Of a stretch of DNA of 64,000 nt, positions 24,458 through 33,526 are shown in pieces. The first letter of the stretch is position 1. Every line of letters starts with the position of its first letter. The translations under genes were made by a program, and so were the position numbers. Source of the stretch: Bacillota bacterium (lineage in GTDB: Bacteria > Bacillota > Clostridia > Acetivibrionales > DSM-1351); NCBI GenBank assembly GCA_023390335.1, contig JAEWCZ010000010.1, forward strand, positions 86,187 through 150,186, in the 5' to 3' direction. Under the pieces are notes generated by a model. That model saw nothing but the letters and a program-made list of their open reading frames with translations, was not told the origin of the DNA and did not search any database.

Positions 24458-26554
24458 CTATATATTGAAAAGTAATTCAGCATAGCAAGGGAATGGATAC
24501 AGGTCTTTTGGAATAATTGCTTCCAGCTTATCTGCATCAGCTCTTAATGCTTCCATAGCAGGCACTACAATTTTACTGAAGGCTTCTGCCTGTTTCAATG
24601 CACTTGTGTTTTCAGCACTCGCTTTTTCTATGGCTTTCTTCAAAGAGTTTATATTTGAAGAAAAGGAGCTCAATACAGGAGACAACTCCTTAAGAACAGA
24701 GGATTGTGCTGATACTTCAACTGACATTCCGGTAGCTTTTACGGAATTTATTGTATCGGACAGATCTTTGCTGAACTTGAATGCAGCAGGAAGAATCTCG
24801 GTTTTAGCCATAGATATCATAGTGCAAGCTTCAATATTAATTGTTTTAACATAGTTTTCAAGTAATATTTCATATCTTGATTCAATTTCTGAATTACTGA
24901 GAACTCCATGTTTAACAAATACAGCTACGTTTTTATCTTTTATGAATGTAGGTATACATTCAACAGTTGACTTAAGATTGAGCAATCCTCTGCTCTCTGC
25001 TTCTGCAACCCATTCATCAGTATAGTTGTTGCCATTGAATATTATACGCTTGTGCTCCTTGATAGTTTCAGAAATCAAATCTGAAACTGCATTGGAAAGA
25101 TCGCTCTGTACTTCCAAGGTATCAGCAAACTTTTGCAGAACTTCAGCAACAATTGTATTAAGGACAAAGTTTGGACCTGCAATAGAAGCTGAAGACCCAA
25201 GCATTCTGAACTCAAATTTGTTACCTGTAAATGCAAATGGTGATGTTCTGTTACGGTCAGTTGTATCTTTGGGAAGCTTTGGCAAGCTTGCAACACCGGT
25301 TTCAAGAATGGAGTTATATGCTTTACCCTTAGCTTTTCCGTTCTCAAGTTGAGCGAGGATATCTGTTAGTTGATCTCCAAGGAACATTGATACTATTGCA
25401 GGAGGAGCTTCATTCGCACCAAGTCTGTGGTCGTTTCCGGCAGATGCTACTGAAAGACGCATCAAATCCTGATATTCGTCAACGGCCTTAATAACTGCAC
25501 ACAGGAAAACAAGGAACTGAACATTTTCATGTGGAGTTGAACCAGGTTCTAACAGGTTCTGTCCGTCATTTGTTGACATTGACCAGTTGTTATGCTTACC
25601 TGAACCGTTTACACCTGCAAATGGTTTTTCATGGAGAAGGCATACAAGATTGTGTCTGAGAGCTATTTTCTGCATAAGCTCCATGGTAAGCTGGTTGTGG
25701 TCAGTTGCTATGTTTGAAGTTGTGAATATAGGAGCCAATTCGTGCTGAGCAGGAGCAACTTCATTATGCTTTGTTTTAGCTGCGATTCCCAGTTCCCACA
25801 GTTCTTTATCGAGGTCCTTCATGTAGTTGGAGACTCTTTCCTTGATATTACCAAAATAATGGTCTTCAAGTTCCTGTCCCTTTGGAGGCTTATTGCCAAA
25901 TAGAGTTCTTCCTGTAAAAATCAAGTCTTTTCTCTTTTTATACAAGTCTCTGTCAATAAGGAAGTATTCCTGCTCAGGTCCAACAGTAGTAGTAACCCTT
26001 GTTGCAGTAGTGTTTCCAAACAATTTCAAAATTCTGAGAGCCTGTTTATTGAGAGCTTCCATTGAACGAAGTAAAGGAGTCTTTTTGTCAAGAACTTCTC
26101 CGGTGTATGAACAGAAAGCTGTTGGAATATAAAGAGTGCCATCCTTAACAAAAGCCGGTGAAGTACAATCCCAAGCAGTATATCCTCTGGCTTCAAAAGT
26201 TGCTCTGAGTCCGCCGGAAGGGAAGGAGGAAGCATCAGGTTCACCCTTGACAAGATCCTTGCCGGTAAATTCCATAATAACTTTTCCGTCATCAGTAGGC
26301 GAAATAAAAGAGTCATGCTTTTCAGCGGTGATACCTGTCATTGGTTGGAACCAGTGGGTAAAATGAGTTGCACCTTTTTCCATAGCCCAATCTTTCATTG
26401 CACTTGCAACAACGTCAGCTACTGCATTATCCAGTGCCAAACCTTCATCAATAGTCTTTTTTAATGACTTATAAGTAGTTTTTGGAAGACGTTCACGCAT
26501 AGTTGCATCATTAAATACATTACTTCCATAAATTTCTGTAACACGAAAATCCAT
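24458..26554 (-). CDS. glnN: Type III glutamine synthetase
   Basis: 698 residues, the usual length of GSIII. The catalytic blocks GPEQEYFLID (metal-binding Glu), NGSGKHNNWSMS (ammonium/glutamate site) and LGSSASIAGPNFVLN are clear. It condenses ammonium and glutamate with ATP and forms a dodecamer, in a fold related to GSI. AGGAGG precedes the ATG. The gene follows gatB by 136 bases that contain a hexaloop/terminator attenuator, so it can be read through from gatCAB or kept off. The organism also has a type I enzyme (glnA at 35527), suggesting that the two serve different nitrogen conditions. Confidence 0.94.
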   Translation of the reverse strand: MDFRVTEIYGSNVFNDATMRERLPKTTYKSLKKTIDEGLALDNAVADVVASAMKDWAMEKGATHFTHWFQPMTGITAEKHDSFISPTDDGKVIMEFTGKDLVKGEPDASSFPSGGLRATFEARGYTAWDCTSPAFVKDGTLYIPTAFCSYTGEVLDKKTPLLRSMEALNKQALRILKLFGNTTATRVTTTVGPEQEYFLIDRDLYKKRKDLIFTGRTLFGNKPPKGQELEDHYFGNIKERVSNYMKDLDKELWELGIAAKTKHNEVAPAQHELAPIFTTSNIATDHNQLTMELMQKIALRHNLVCLLHEKPFAGVNGSGKHNNWSMSTNDGQNLLEPGSTPHENVQFLVFLCAVIKAVDEYQDLMRLSVASAGNDHRLGANEAPPAIVSMFLGDQLTDILAQLENGKAKGKAYNSILETGVASLPKLPKDTTDRNRTSPFAFTGNKFEFRMLGSSASIAGPNFVLNTIVAEVLQKFADTLEVQSDLSNAVSDLISETIKEHKRIIFNGNNYTDEWVAEAESRGLLNLKSTVECIPTFIKDKNVAVFVKHGVLSNSEIESRYEILLENYVKTINIEACTMISMAKTEILPAAFKFSKDLSDTINSVKATGMSVEVSAQSSVLKELSPVLSSFSSNINSLKKAIEKASAENTSALKQAEAFSKIVVPAMEALRADADKLEAIIPKDLYPFPCYAELLFNI

Positions 26555-26605
26555 GTTAACCCCTCCTTGAATAATTTAAATTTAATTAATTGTCAATGTA
26601 ATATA

Positions 26606-26664
26606 TAAAAAAAGACATTCCACCCCTTAAAAATTTTTAAGGAAGTGAAACGCCTTTGTTTCAC
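26606..26664 (-). promoter_or_regulatory. ANTAR-type attenuator between gatB and glnN
   Basis: On the minus strand GTGAAAC-AAAGGC-GTTTCAC is a perfect 7-bp hairpin (26645-26664) with hexaloop A1/G4. Its 3' arm begins the long 5' arm (GGCGTTTCAC onward) of a terminator whose other arm ends at 26614, followed by seven T. All but one base of that stem can pair when G-U pairs are allowed. It lies only 25 bases after the gatB stop, with no convincing promoter between, so it probably regulates read-through. Confidence 0.85.
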
Positions 26665-26689
26665 AAAATATATTAAACTTTTGTATATT

Positions 26690-28129
26690 TTAGCCTTTAA
26701 GCTTGTTTAGCTCACTTCTCAGGATCTCCTGAATTACTTTAGGATTGCCTCTACCTGCCAATGCTCTTGAACATTGCCCCATCAAAAACCCGAAAGCCTT
26801 TTCCTTACCACCAAGATATTCTGAAATAGCTTTTTCGTTATTTGATAGTATCTCTTTAACCATGTTTTCTACTTCAGCAGTATCATTTATTACTTTGTAA
26901 CCCTTTTCAGCTATAATAGCCTCAGGCTCTTTACCTGTTTCAAACATTTCTGCCAATACCTTTTTGGCGTTGTTTGAGGTAATCTCATCGCTGTCCATCA
27001 TCTTTATTAGTCTTCCCAACAGCTTGCCGTCAAAAGGAATATCCTCTGGTGTTATACAACTGTCATTGAGTCTTCTTAATACTTCAACTACTATAAAATT
27101 CGCGGCTGTTTTAGGATTCCCTGATTCAGCAGCAGTAGCTTCAAAGAAATCTGATAGACTTACGGAAGTCAGCAACAGATTGGCATCGGCTTCGTTAATT
27201 CCATAGTCTTTAGTATATCTTTCAAATCTCTTGTCGGGAAGCTCCGGAAGAGATTTTCCCAACTTCTCAATATCCTCGCTTGTAAAAGTGACAGGTACAA
27301 TATCCGGTTCTGGGAAATACCTGTAGTCATGGGCATTTTCCTTACTCCTTAGTGATTTGCTTTCTCCTTTGCCGTCATCCCAACGTCTTGTTTCCTGAAT
27401 TATTTTTTTACCTTCGTCCAGAAGCTCTGACTGCCTGTTGATTTCATAATCAATAGCTCTTGCAATAGCTTTTATGGAGTTTATATTTTTCATTTCTGTT
27501 CTTGTGCCAAGTTCATCAGTACCAACCGGTCTGATGGACACATTAACATCGGCTCTTAGTGAGCCTTCCTCCATACGGCAGTCCGAAACGCCGGAGTAGA
27601 GGAGCATCAAACGAACCTTTTCAACAAATTCTCTCGCTTCCTCTGCGGAGGACAAATCAGGTTTAGTTACAATCTCTATCAGAGGAACTCCGCAGCGATT
27701 GTAATCTGCAAGGCTGTATCTGTCATAGCTGTCATGAAGGAGCTTTCCGGCGTCTTCCTCCAAATGTATTCTTTCAATTCTGATGAATTTATCTCCATCA
27801 GGTGTATTTATAGTCAATCCGCCATCTTTGCAGATAGGAAGATCAAATTGCGATATCTGGTAAGCCTTTGGCAAATCGGGGTAAAAGTAGTTTTTTCTAT
27901 CCATTTTCGAAAATTCATTTATTTTACAGTTTAAGGCCAAGCCTGCCATTACAGTATATTCAACTGCTTGCTTATTGAGAACCGGTAAGGTTCCAGGCAT
28001 TCCTGTACAAACGGGACAACACCTTGTATTTGGCTCGCCGCCGAAACTAACGGGACAATCACAGAATATTTTCGATTTTGTTGATAACTCCGAATGTATT
28101 TCCAAGCCTATAGTAGGAATATATTTCAT
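26690..28129 (-). CDS. gatB: Aspartyl/glutamyl-tRNA amidotransferase subunit B
   Basis: 479 residues. The N-terminal cradle begins with IGLEIHSEL, contains the zinc-type cysteines (CDCP, CCPVC) and MDRKNYFYPDLPKAYQISQ, and a C-terminal helical/YqeY-like tail binds the tRNA. It phosphorylates Glu-tRNA(Gln) or Asp-tRNA(Asn) and completes amidation using ammonia channelled from GatA. Nineteen bases separate it from gatA. The order gatC-gatA-gatB is standard. Confidence 0.95.
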   Translation of the reverse strand: MKYIPTIGLEIHSELSTKSKIFCDCPVSFGGEPNTRCCPVCTGMPGTLPVLNKQAVEYTVMAGLALNCKINEFSKMDRKNYFYPDLPKAYQISQFDLPICKDGGLTINTPDGDKFIRIERIHLEEDAGKLLHDSYDRYSLADYNRCGVPLIEIVTKPDLSSAEEAREFVEKVRLMLLYSGVSDCRMEEGSLRADVNVSIRPVGTDELGTRTEMKNINSIKAIARAIDYEINRQSELLDEGKKIIQETRRWDDGKGESKSLRSKENAHDYRYFPEPDIVPVTFTSEDIEKLGKSLPELPDKRFERYTKDYGINEADANLLLTSVSLSDFFEATAAESGNPKTAANFIVVEVLRRLNDSCITPEDIPFDGKLLGRLIKMMDSDEITSNNAKKVLAEMFETGKEPEAIIAEKGYKVINDTAEVENMVKEILSNNEKAISEYLGGKEKAFGFLMGQCSRALAGRGNPKVIQEILRSELNKLKG

Positions 28130-28147
28130 CGTTGTGCTCCTTTCTTG

Positions 28148-29608
28148 CTATATAGCGGGAACTCTGAACTTATCGGCAAATTCTGCCTCAAAATTCGCAG
28201 CAGCCCTGAATATCTCTCTTTCTCCCAATGGCTTACCCGTAAAGGAAAGACCTATAGGCAGGCCTTCTGAATCGTATCCGCATGGTACTGATATAGAAGG
28301 AAGTCCCGCGATATTTACTGCAACAGTATAAATATCTGCAAGATACATTGTAAGGGGATCATTTGTATTCTGTCCTATTTTAAATGCGGTTTCAGGAGCA
28401 GTAGGATGCAGAACCACATCATATTTTGAAAAAGCCTCATTAAAACCATTACTTATTAATGTTCTAAGTTTTAGTGCTTTTTTGTAATAAGCATCGTAAT
28501 AACCTGAAGCAAGAGCGTAGGTTCCAAGAAGAATTCTCCTTTTAACCTCTTTTCCAAAGCCTTCCGCTCTTGATTTGCCTATTAATTCGTTAAAGGATTT
28601 GCAATTATCGGCCCTATAGCCGTATTTTACTCCGTCATACCTAGACAGATTGGAACTTGCCTCAGCAGAGGACATGAGATAGTATGCGGGTACGGCGTGT
28701 TTTAATACCGGCATTGAGAACTCCTCAATTTTTGCCCCCATACTCTCCAATTTATCAATGGAGTTATAGAATGACTCTTTTACTTCAGCGTTTAACCCTT
28801 CTGTCAGATATTCTTTAGGCAAGCCAATCTTAAAACCCTTTATATCACCTGAAACAGAAGAACAATAACTGGAATCGTTTTCGTATTTTAAAGAAGTTGC
28901 ATCTTTGGGATCATTTCCACAGATACTATCCAAAATTATTGCGCAATCCTCTACGGTTTTAGCAATTGGGCCTATTTGGTCAAAGGAGGATGCAAAAGCA
29001 ACCAAACCATATCTTGAAACCAATCCATAAGTTGGCTTCATACCCACAACACCGCAGAAGGAGGCAGGCTGTCTTACTGAACCGCCAGTATCAGAACCAA
29101 GTGAACCAAGGGCTAAAGATGCAGATACACAAGCTGCGGAGCCGCCTGACGAACCACCGGGGACTCTTGTTAAATCAAATGGATTTTTTGTAGTCTTAAA
29201 AGCTGAATTCTCCGTAGAACCTCCCATGGCAAATTCATCAAGGTTTGTTTTTCCTAGAACAACCGCATTGTCTGCCAGAAGCTTGTTAACTGCCGTTGCT
29301 GTATATGGAGAAACAAAGTCCTCAAGCATTTTTGAAGCACATGTAGTTTTTGTTCCTTCGATACATATGTTATCCTTTATGCTCAGCGGAATACCCGTAA
29401 GCGAAGACGCTTTACCGCTATCTATAATATTCTGTGCTTGTTGGGCATGCCCCAGCGCCATATCCTCAGTAACTGAAAGATAGGACTCTACTTTACCGTC
29501 AAGAAGGTTAATTCTGTCCAAATACATACGGGTGAGCTCAACAGCACTTATTTCTTTATTATCAAGAAGCCCTCGAGCTTCTTTAATGGTTAACCTGGTT
29601 ATATCCAT
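28148..29608 (-). CDS. gatA: Aspartyl/glutamyl-tRNA amidotransferase subunit A
   Basis: 486 residues of the amidase-signature family. The catalytic Lys is K78 in PLSIKDN, and the Ser-cisSer pair is formed by GGSSGGS (151-157) and GSDTGGS (171-177). It hydrolyses glutamine and passes ammonia to GatB. The start at 29608 is preceded by GGAGG, which overlaps the last codons of gatC; a TTG at 29626 lies upstream of that site and is rejected. Confidence 0.95.
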   Translation of the reverse strand: MDITRLTIKEARGLLDNKEISAVELTRMYLDRINLLDGKVESYLSVTEDMALGHAQQAQNIIDSGKASSLTGIPLSIKDNICIEGTKTTCASKMLEDFVSPYTATAVNKLLADNAVVLGKTNLDEFAMGGSTENSAFKTTKNPFDLTRVPGGSSGGSAACVSASLALGSLGSDTGGSVRQPASFCGVVGMKPTYGLVSRYGLVAFASSFDQIGPIAKTVEDCAIILDSICGNDPKDATSLKYENDSSYCSSVSGDIKGFKIGLPKEYLTEGLNAEVKESFYNSIDKLESMGAKIEEFSMPVLKHAVPAYYLMSSAEASSNLSRYDGVKYGYRADNCKSFNELIGKSRAEGFGKEVKRRILLGTYALASGYYDAYYKKALKLRTLISNGFNEAFSKYDVVLHPTAPETAFKIGQNTNDPLTMYLADIYTVAVNIAGLPSISVPCGYDSEGLPIGLSFTGKPLGEREIFRAAANFEAEFADKFRVPAI

Positions 29609-29618
29609 GAGGACCTCC

Positions 29619-29912
29619 TTATTCAATCATCTTAGGAATAGCAAAACAATTTTCCATGGTCTTTTTTGAATTTGACAGGATTTTTTCGGTTTCAAATGAA
29701 TCCCCGGGATTATCTTCCCTCATATTATTAGTTACCAGGGAGATGTGTTCGGTTGCATCTATATGTTCGGTATCAATATTTTTGATGGTATCCATTAATC
29801 CTATAATATCTCTCATATCTTCAGCCAGTGATTGTATTTCGTTTTCATCAAGAGATAGTTTTGCAAGATCTGCTATATATTTAATGTAATCATTAGGTTC
29901 AGAATTAGTCAT
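29619..29912 (-). CDS. gatC: Aspartyl/glutamyl-tRNA amidotransferase subunit C
   Basis: 97 residues. GatC wraps around the GatA-GatB interface. The block IADLAKLSLDENE near the N-terminus and MREDNPG near residue 72 are typical. A GGGAGG site precedes the ATG. It is the first gene of the gatCAB operon, whose leader carries a promoter and a hexaloop attenuator. Regulation of an essential tRNA-charging enzyme by a nitrogen attenuator is unusual, and is discussed separately. Confidence 0.93.
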   Translation of the reverse strand: MTNSEPNDYIKYIADLAKLSLDENEIQSLAEDMRDIIGLMDTIKNIDTEHIDATEHISLVTNNMREDNPGDSFETEKILSNSKKTMENCFAIPKMIE

Positions 29913-29989
29913 TACGTACCTCCCTAATTTGTATTTATCAATGTAAATTTAAGCTTTGCAAAAAAATAAAAATAATATACTATATAAAT

Positions 29990-30050
29990 AAAAAAACTGT
30001 ACCAAACAAACATTTAATTGAAATGTTTGTTGACACAGCACCTTTGCTGC
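29990..30050 (-). promoter_or_regulatory. ANTAR-type attenuator leader of gatCAB
   Basis: On the minus strand CAGC-AAAGGT-GCTG (30036-30049), extendable to 7 bp with G-U pairs, has a hexaloop with A1 and G4. GCTGTG also begins the terminator stem CTGTGTCAACAAACATTT paired with AAATGTTTGTTTGGTACAG, followed by seven T (end at 29990). It lies about 15 bases from the predicted transcript start. Confidence 0.83.
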
Positions 30051-30069
30051 ATTTAATTAATTTACAACC

Positions 30070-30098
30070 ATTATAATATACGTCCTGCAAAAATGCAA
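30070..30098 (-). promoter_or_regulatory. Promoter of gatCAB
   Basis: TTGCAT (30093-30098), 17 bases, TATAAT (30070-30075) on the minus strand. The same -35, spacing and -10 occur upstream of gdhA. Between this promoter and the oppositely directed one at 30244 I see no gene (30100-30243). Confidence 0.72.
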
Positions 30099-30243
30099 TA
30101 CTTTTTCCAGAAAACATTTTTATAGGAGAAACAAGCTTTATATCTGCCTTTCCATGAGGCTACTATAGTTTCAACGTTTTAAGGAATATGATATAGAAGG
30201 AACTGTTTTGCAGGATTGAAAATTAAAAATTGCAAAAAAAGTA

Positions 30244-30272
30244 TTGACGGATAATTATTTTCTTAGTAAAAT
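30244..30272 (+). promoter_or_regulatory. Promoter of the glutamate synthase operon
   Basis: TTGACG (30244-30249), 17 bases, TAAAAT (30267-30272). The transcript would begin near 30279, about 48 bases before the hexaloop hairpin. Confidence 0.7.
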
Positions 30273-30325
30273 ACTCTTGAAGATAAATTGCAGGTATGTC
30301 ACATAACTCATAAATTAATAAACAA

Positions 30326-30385
30326 AGAACAATGGCGTTCTCATAAAAACCGGATTTCAAAGGTTTGTATGAGTACGCTTTTTTG
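30326..30385 (+). promoter_or_regulatory. ANTAR-type attenuator leader of the glutamate synthase-glnA-ANTAR operon
   Basis: AGAAC-AATGGC-GTTCT (hairpin with loop 30331-30336) has A1 and G4. The overlapping terminator pairs GCGTTCTCATAAAAACC with GGTTTGTATGAGTACGC and ends in six T (30335-30385). Because the ANTAR gene is downstream in the same series of genes, the leader would create positive autoregulation. Confidence 0.85.
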
Positions 30386-30472
30386 TTACCCCAAATATGT
30401 GACTGTTATTTTTATAAATATAGAAATTTATTATTTTGATTTTTTATTTTTTTAGTAAAGGAAGTGTACGAC

Positions 30473-31567
30473 ATGTTATTGAAGGAAGGTCAGGTTAGAA
30501 TACCATCTGGTTGTGCAATTTCAGGAATGTTCAGCAGGGAAGGTAGACGTATCTCAGGTCAAGACATAGTTAAATCAATAGCGGTCATGCATGATCGCTC
30601 CAACGGTTTAGGTGGAGGATTTGCAGGCTATGGCATTTATCCTGAGTATAAAGAACTATATGCATTTCATGTTTTCTTTGACAGTAATGAGGCAAGAGAA
30701 GATGCCGAAAGATTCATAAACAGACATTTTGATGTTGTAAATTTAAGCAGAATTCCTACTAAAAAGCATCCAAGGATAACTGATGCTCCTCTTATTTGGA
30801 GATATTTTGTATCGCCTCTTCACGGAAAACTTGAGGAAAGTCAGCTTGAAGAAAAGGAATATGTTGCAAGGTGCGTCATAAAGATAAACACAAGAATTAA
30901 TGGTGCATATGTCTTTTCAAGTGGGAAAAATATGGGAGTTTTCAAAGCGGTAGGTTTCCCTGAGGATGTAGGAGAGTTTTACAAGCTGGAGGAATATGAG
31001 GGATACTGTTGGACTGCACATGGCAGATACCCTACAAATACTCCGGGCTGGTGGGGAGGAGCACATCCGTTCTCACTTCTGGACTACACAATAGTACACA
31101 ATGGTGAAATATCTTCATATGATGCCAACAGACGATTTATGGAGATGTTCGGATATAAATGTTCGCTTCTTACTGATACAGAAGTAATAACATATATATT
31201 TGATTACCTGAACAGAAGACAGGGTATATCCCTCAAAGACTGTGCATCAATAATAGCTGCTCCTTTCTGGTCTGAGATAGACAAAATGCCTCAGGATATG
31301 AAAGAGAAATTTACAGCAATCAGAAATGTATATGCAAGTCTTCTTATAACAGGTCCGTTCTCAATTATATTGGGATATGAAGGCGGTATGATGGCATTGA
31401 ACGACAGATTAAAACTCCGTTCCATGGTAGCAGCAGAAAAAGGTGACCTTGTACTTGTAGCCAGTGAAGAGAGTGCAATCAGGATTATACATCCGGAGGT
31501 AGACAGAATCTGGAGCCCTAAGGGCGGAGAACCGGTAATTGCAACGTTATCAGGGGGTGAAATTTAA
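30473..31567 (+). CDS. Glutamate synthase glutamine-amidotransferase module (separate ORF)
   Basis: 364 residues of class II (Ntn) glutamine amidotransferase, equivalent to the N-terminal domain of bacterial GltB. The catalytic Cys is C14 in IPSGCAISGMF, so a 13-residue propeptide must be removed to free it. RYPTNTPGWWGGAHPF and VHNGEISSY are the glutamine-binding blocks. I use the ATG at 30473 (AAAGGAAGTG site) rather than the GTG at 30464. It supplies ammonia to the FMN module encoded next, with which it overlaps by one base. This split form is known from archaea and some anaerobes. Confidence 0.9.
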   Translation: MLLKEGQVRIPSGCAISGMFSREGRRISGQDIVKSIAVMHDRSNGLGGGFAGYGIYPEYKELYAFHVFFDSNEAREDAERFINRHFDVVNLSRIPTKKHPRITDAPLIWRYFVSPLHGKLEESQLEEKEYVARCVIKINTRINGAYVFSSGKNMGVFKAVGFPEDVGEFYKLEEYEGYCWTAHGRYPTNTPGWWGGAHPFSLLDYTIVHNGEISSYDANRRFMEMFGYKCSLLTDTEVITYIFDYLNRRQGISLKDCASIIAAPFWSEIDKMPQDMKEKFTAIRNVYASLLITGPFSIILGYEGGMMALNDRLKLRSMVAAEKGDLVLVASEESAIRIIHPEVDRIWSPKGGEPVIATLSGGEI

Positions 31568-33072
31568 TGGGAATAAATTATTTTACACCTCAATACGAGG
31601 TATGTAGAGATCCAAAGAAATGTATTAAATGTAAAGTATGTATGCGTCAGTGTGCAAACGAAGTACACAGCTATGACGAAGAACTTGATATGATGGTTGC
31701 TGATGACAGCAAGTGTGTGGACTGTCAGAGATGTGTTTCACTGTGTCCGACCCGTGCCCTCCGTATAACCAAATATCAGAATGAGTTCAAGGAAAATGCA
31801 AACTGGACACAGCAGCATATAACTGAAATATATAAGCAGGCAAATACAGGAGGAGTTCTTCTGTCATCTATGGGTAATCCTGTACCATATCCGATATATT
31901 GGGATAAATTGCTGATAAATGCAAGTCAGGTTACCAATCCATCCATTGACCCATTGAGAGAACCGATGGAAACAAGGGTTCAGTTGGGCTCAAAGCCTCA
32001 GAAGCTGGAATTTGCTGAGGATGGAAGACTCAAAACAAAGATAGCACCTCATCTGGAGTTACAGGTGCCAATCATGTTCTCGGCAATGTCATACGGATCA
32101 ATAAGCAGAAATGCACATGAAAGTCTTGCAAGAGCGGCAGAAGAACTGGGAACGTATTATAATACCGGTGAAGGCGGTTTGAATGAAGATTTTTACCAAT
32201 ATGGCAAAAACACAATTGTTCAGGTTGCTTCAGGAAGATTCGGTGTTCATGTGGGTTACCTCAGTGCAGGTGCTGCAATAGAAATAAAAATGGGTCAGGG
32301 AGCAAAGCCGGGTATCGGCGGACACTTACCGGGAGAAAAAGTTGGTGAGGATGTATCAAAAACCAGAATGATTCCGGTGGGAAGCGATGCAATATCTCCT
32401 GCACCTCACCATGATATATATTCAATAGAAGATTTGAGACAGCTTGTATTTTCCTTAAAGGAAGCAACTGCATATACTAAGCCGGTTATAGTAAAGATAG
32501 CAGCAGTACACAATGTAGCTGCAATAGCATCAGGTATAGCCCGTTCAGGAGCAGATATCATCGCCATTGACGGTTACAGAGGCGGTACCGGAGCTGCTCC
32601 CACCAGAATCAGAGACAACGTGGGAATCCCAATAGAGCTTGCATTGGCATCAGTTGACCAGAGATTGAGAGACGAAGGCATCAGAAACAATGTTTCCTTG
32701 GTAGTAGCAGGAAGTATAAGAAATAGCGGAGATATTGTAAAAGCAATTGCTCTTGGAGCAGACGCTGTATATATCGGTACATCTGCGTTGATTGCTTTAG
32801 GATGTCATGTATGCAGAAGCTGTCATGGAGGAAAGTGCAACTGGGGGATAGCAACACAAAGACCTGATCTGGTTAAGAGACTTAACCCTGATATCGGATA
32901 CAAACGTTTAATAAATCTTGTTCACGCATGGGATCATGAGATAAAAGAAATGCTCGGTGGCATGGGAATCAATGCAATCGAGAGTCTCAAAGGTAATCGT
33001 TTAATGCTTAGGGGAATAGGATTAAGTCAAAAAGAACTTGATATATTAGGCGTTATGCACGCCGGCGAATAA
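31567..33072 (+). CDS. Glutamate synthase FMN module with N-terminal ferredoxin domain
   Basis: 501 residues. Two 4Fe-4S motifs (CIKCKVCMRQC and CVDCQRCVSLCP) form the first ~75 residues. The rest is the TIM-barrel synthase domain, with the FMN/2-oxoglutarate site near GGHLPGEKVGEDVSK and PAPHHDIYSIEDL and the cluster cysteines CHVCRSC...CNWGIATQ. It makes glutamate from 2-oxoglutarate and ammonia released by the amidotransferase module. The start codon overlaps the previous stop (TAATG). Electrons presumably come through the adjacent ferredoxin and flavoprotein subunits. Confidence 0.93.
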   Translation: MGINYFTPQYEVCRDPKKCIKCKVCMRQCANEVHSYDEELDMMVADDSKCVDCQRCVSLCPTRALRITKYQNEFKENANWTQQHITEIYKQANTGGVLLSSMGNPVPYPIYWDKLLINASQVTNPSIDPLREPMETRVQLGSKPQKLEFAEDGRLKTKIAPHLELQVPIMFSAMSYGSISRNAHESLARAAEELGTYYNTGEGGLNEDFYQYGKNTIVQVASGRFGVHVGYLSAGAAIEIKMGQGAKPGIGGHLPGEKVGEDVSKTRMIPVGSDAISPAPHHDIYSIEDLRQLVFSLKEATAYTKPVIVKIAAVHNVAAIASGIARSGADIIAIDGYRGGTGAAPTRIRDNVGIPIELALASVDQRLRDEGIRNNVSLVVAGSIRNSGDIVKAIALGADAVYIGTSALIALGCHVCRSCHGGKCNWGIATQRPDLVKRLNPDIGYKRLINLVHAWDHEIKEMLGGMGINAIESLKGNRLMLRGIGLSQKELDILGVMHAGE

Positions 33073-33088
33073 GGGGTGAAGATTTAAA

Positions 33089-33520
33089 ATGAAAAAGATA
33101 TATGTAAATGAGGACAGATGTTTGGGGTGTCATCTTTGTGAATACTATTGCGCGTTTGCACATAGCGGAAAGAAAGATATGGTAAAGGCTTTTTCAGGTG
33201 ACTCAAAGCCGCAGCCACGCTTGACAATAGAAGAGGGAGACAGCATTAATTTTGCCGTATCCTGCAGACATTGTGAAACACCTTTGTGTGTAAAATCATG
33301 TATTACCGGAGCAATGCAGAAGGATGAAGACGGAAGAGTATTTGTTGACGAGTCAAGATGCGTAGGATGCTATACATGTATTCTTGTTTGTCCTTACGGT
33401 TCAGTTATACCGGGAAAAGAAAAGGCCATTAAAAAATGCGATCTTTGTATAGAGAGCGGAAAACCGGCTTGTGCCGAAAACTGCCCGAATTTAGCTATTG
33501 TATATGAGGAAAGGGGTTGA
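33089..33520 (+). CDS. Four-cluster ferredoxin-like electron-transfer subunit
   Basis: 143 residues with four cysteine groups (CLGCHLCEYYC, CRHCETPLCVKSC, CVGCYTCILVC, CDLCIESG...CAENC), the pattern of HycB/DmsB-like iron-sulfur subunits that bind four 4Fe-4S clusters. It lies between the synthase FMN module and an FAD oxidoreductase, so it probably wires one to the other. GGGGTGA is upstream. Conventional bacterial GOGAT has no such separate subunit. Confidence 0.87.
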   Translation: MKKIYVNEDRCLGCHLCEYYCAFAHSGKKDMVKAFSGDSKPQPRLTIEEGDSINFAVSCRHCETPLCVKSCITGAMQKDEDGRVFVDESRCVGCYTCILVCPYGSVIPGKEKAIKKCDLCIESGKPACAENCPNLAIVYEERG

Positions 33521-33526
33521 TTTTAA

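Noticed and set aside
26591..26596. TTGACA on the minus strand before glnN as a promoter
   Set aside because: It lies downstream of the attenuator, and a -10 at proper spacing would fall on the ribosome binding site, so it would bypass the leader and start too late.
29913..30062. T-box leader for gatCAB
   Set aside because: No T-box core (AGGGTGGNACCGCG-like) or specifier loop is present; the leader is about 150 bases and is explained by the hexaloop/terminator.
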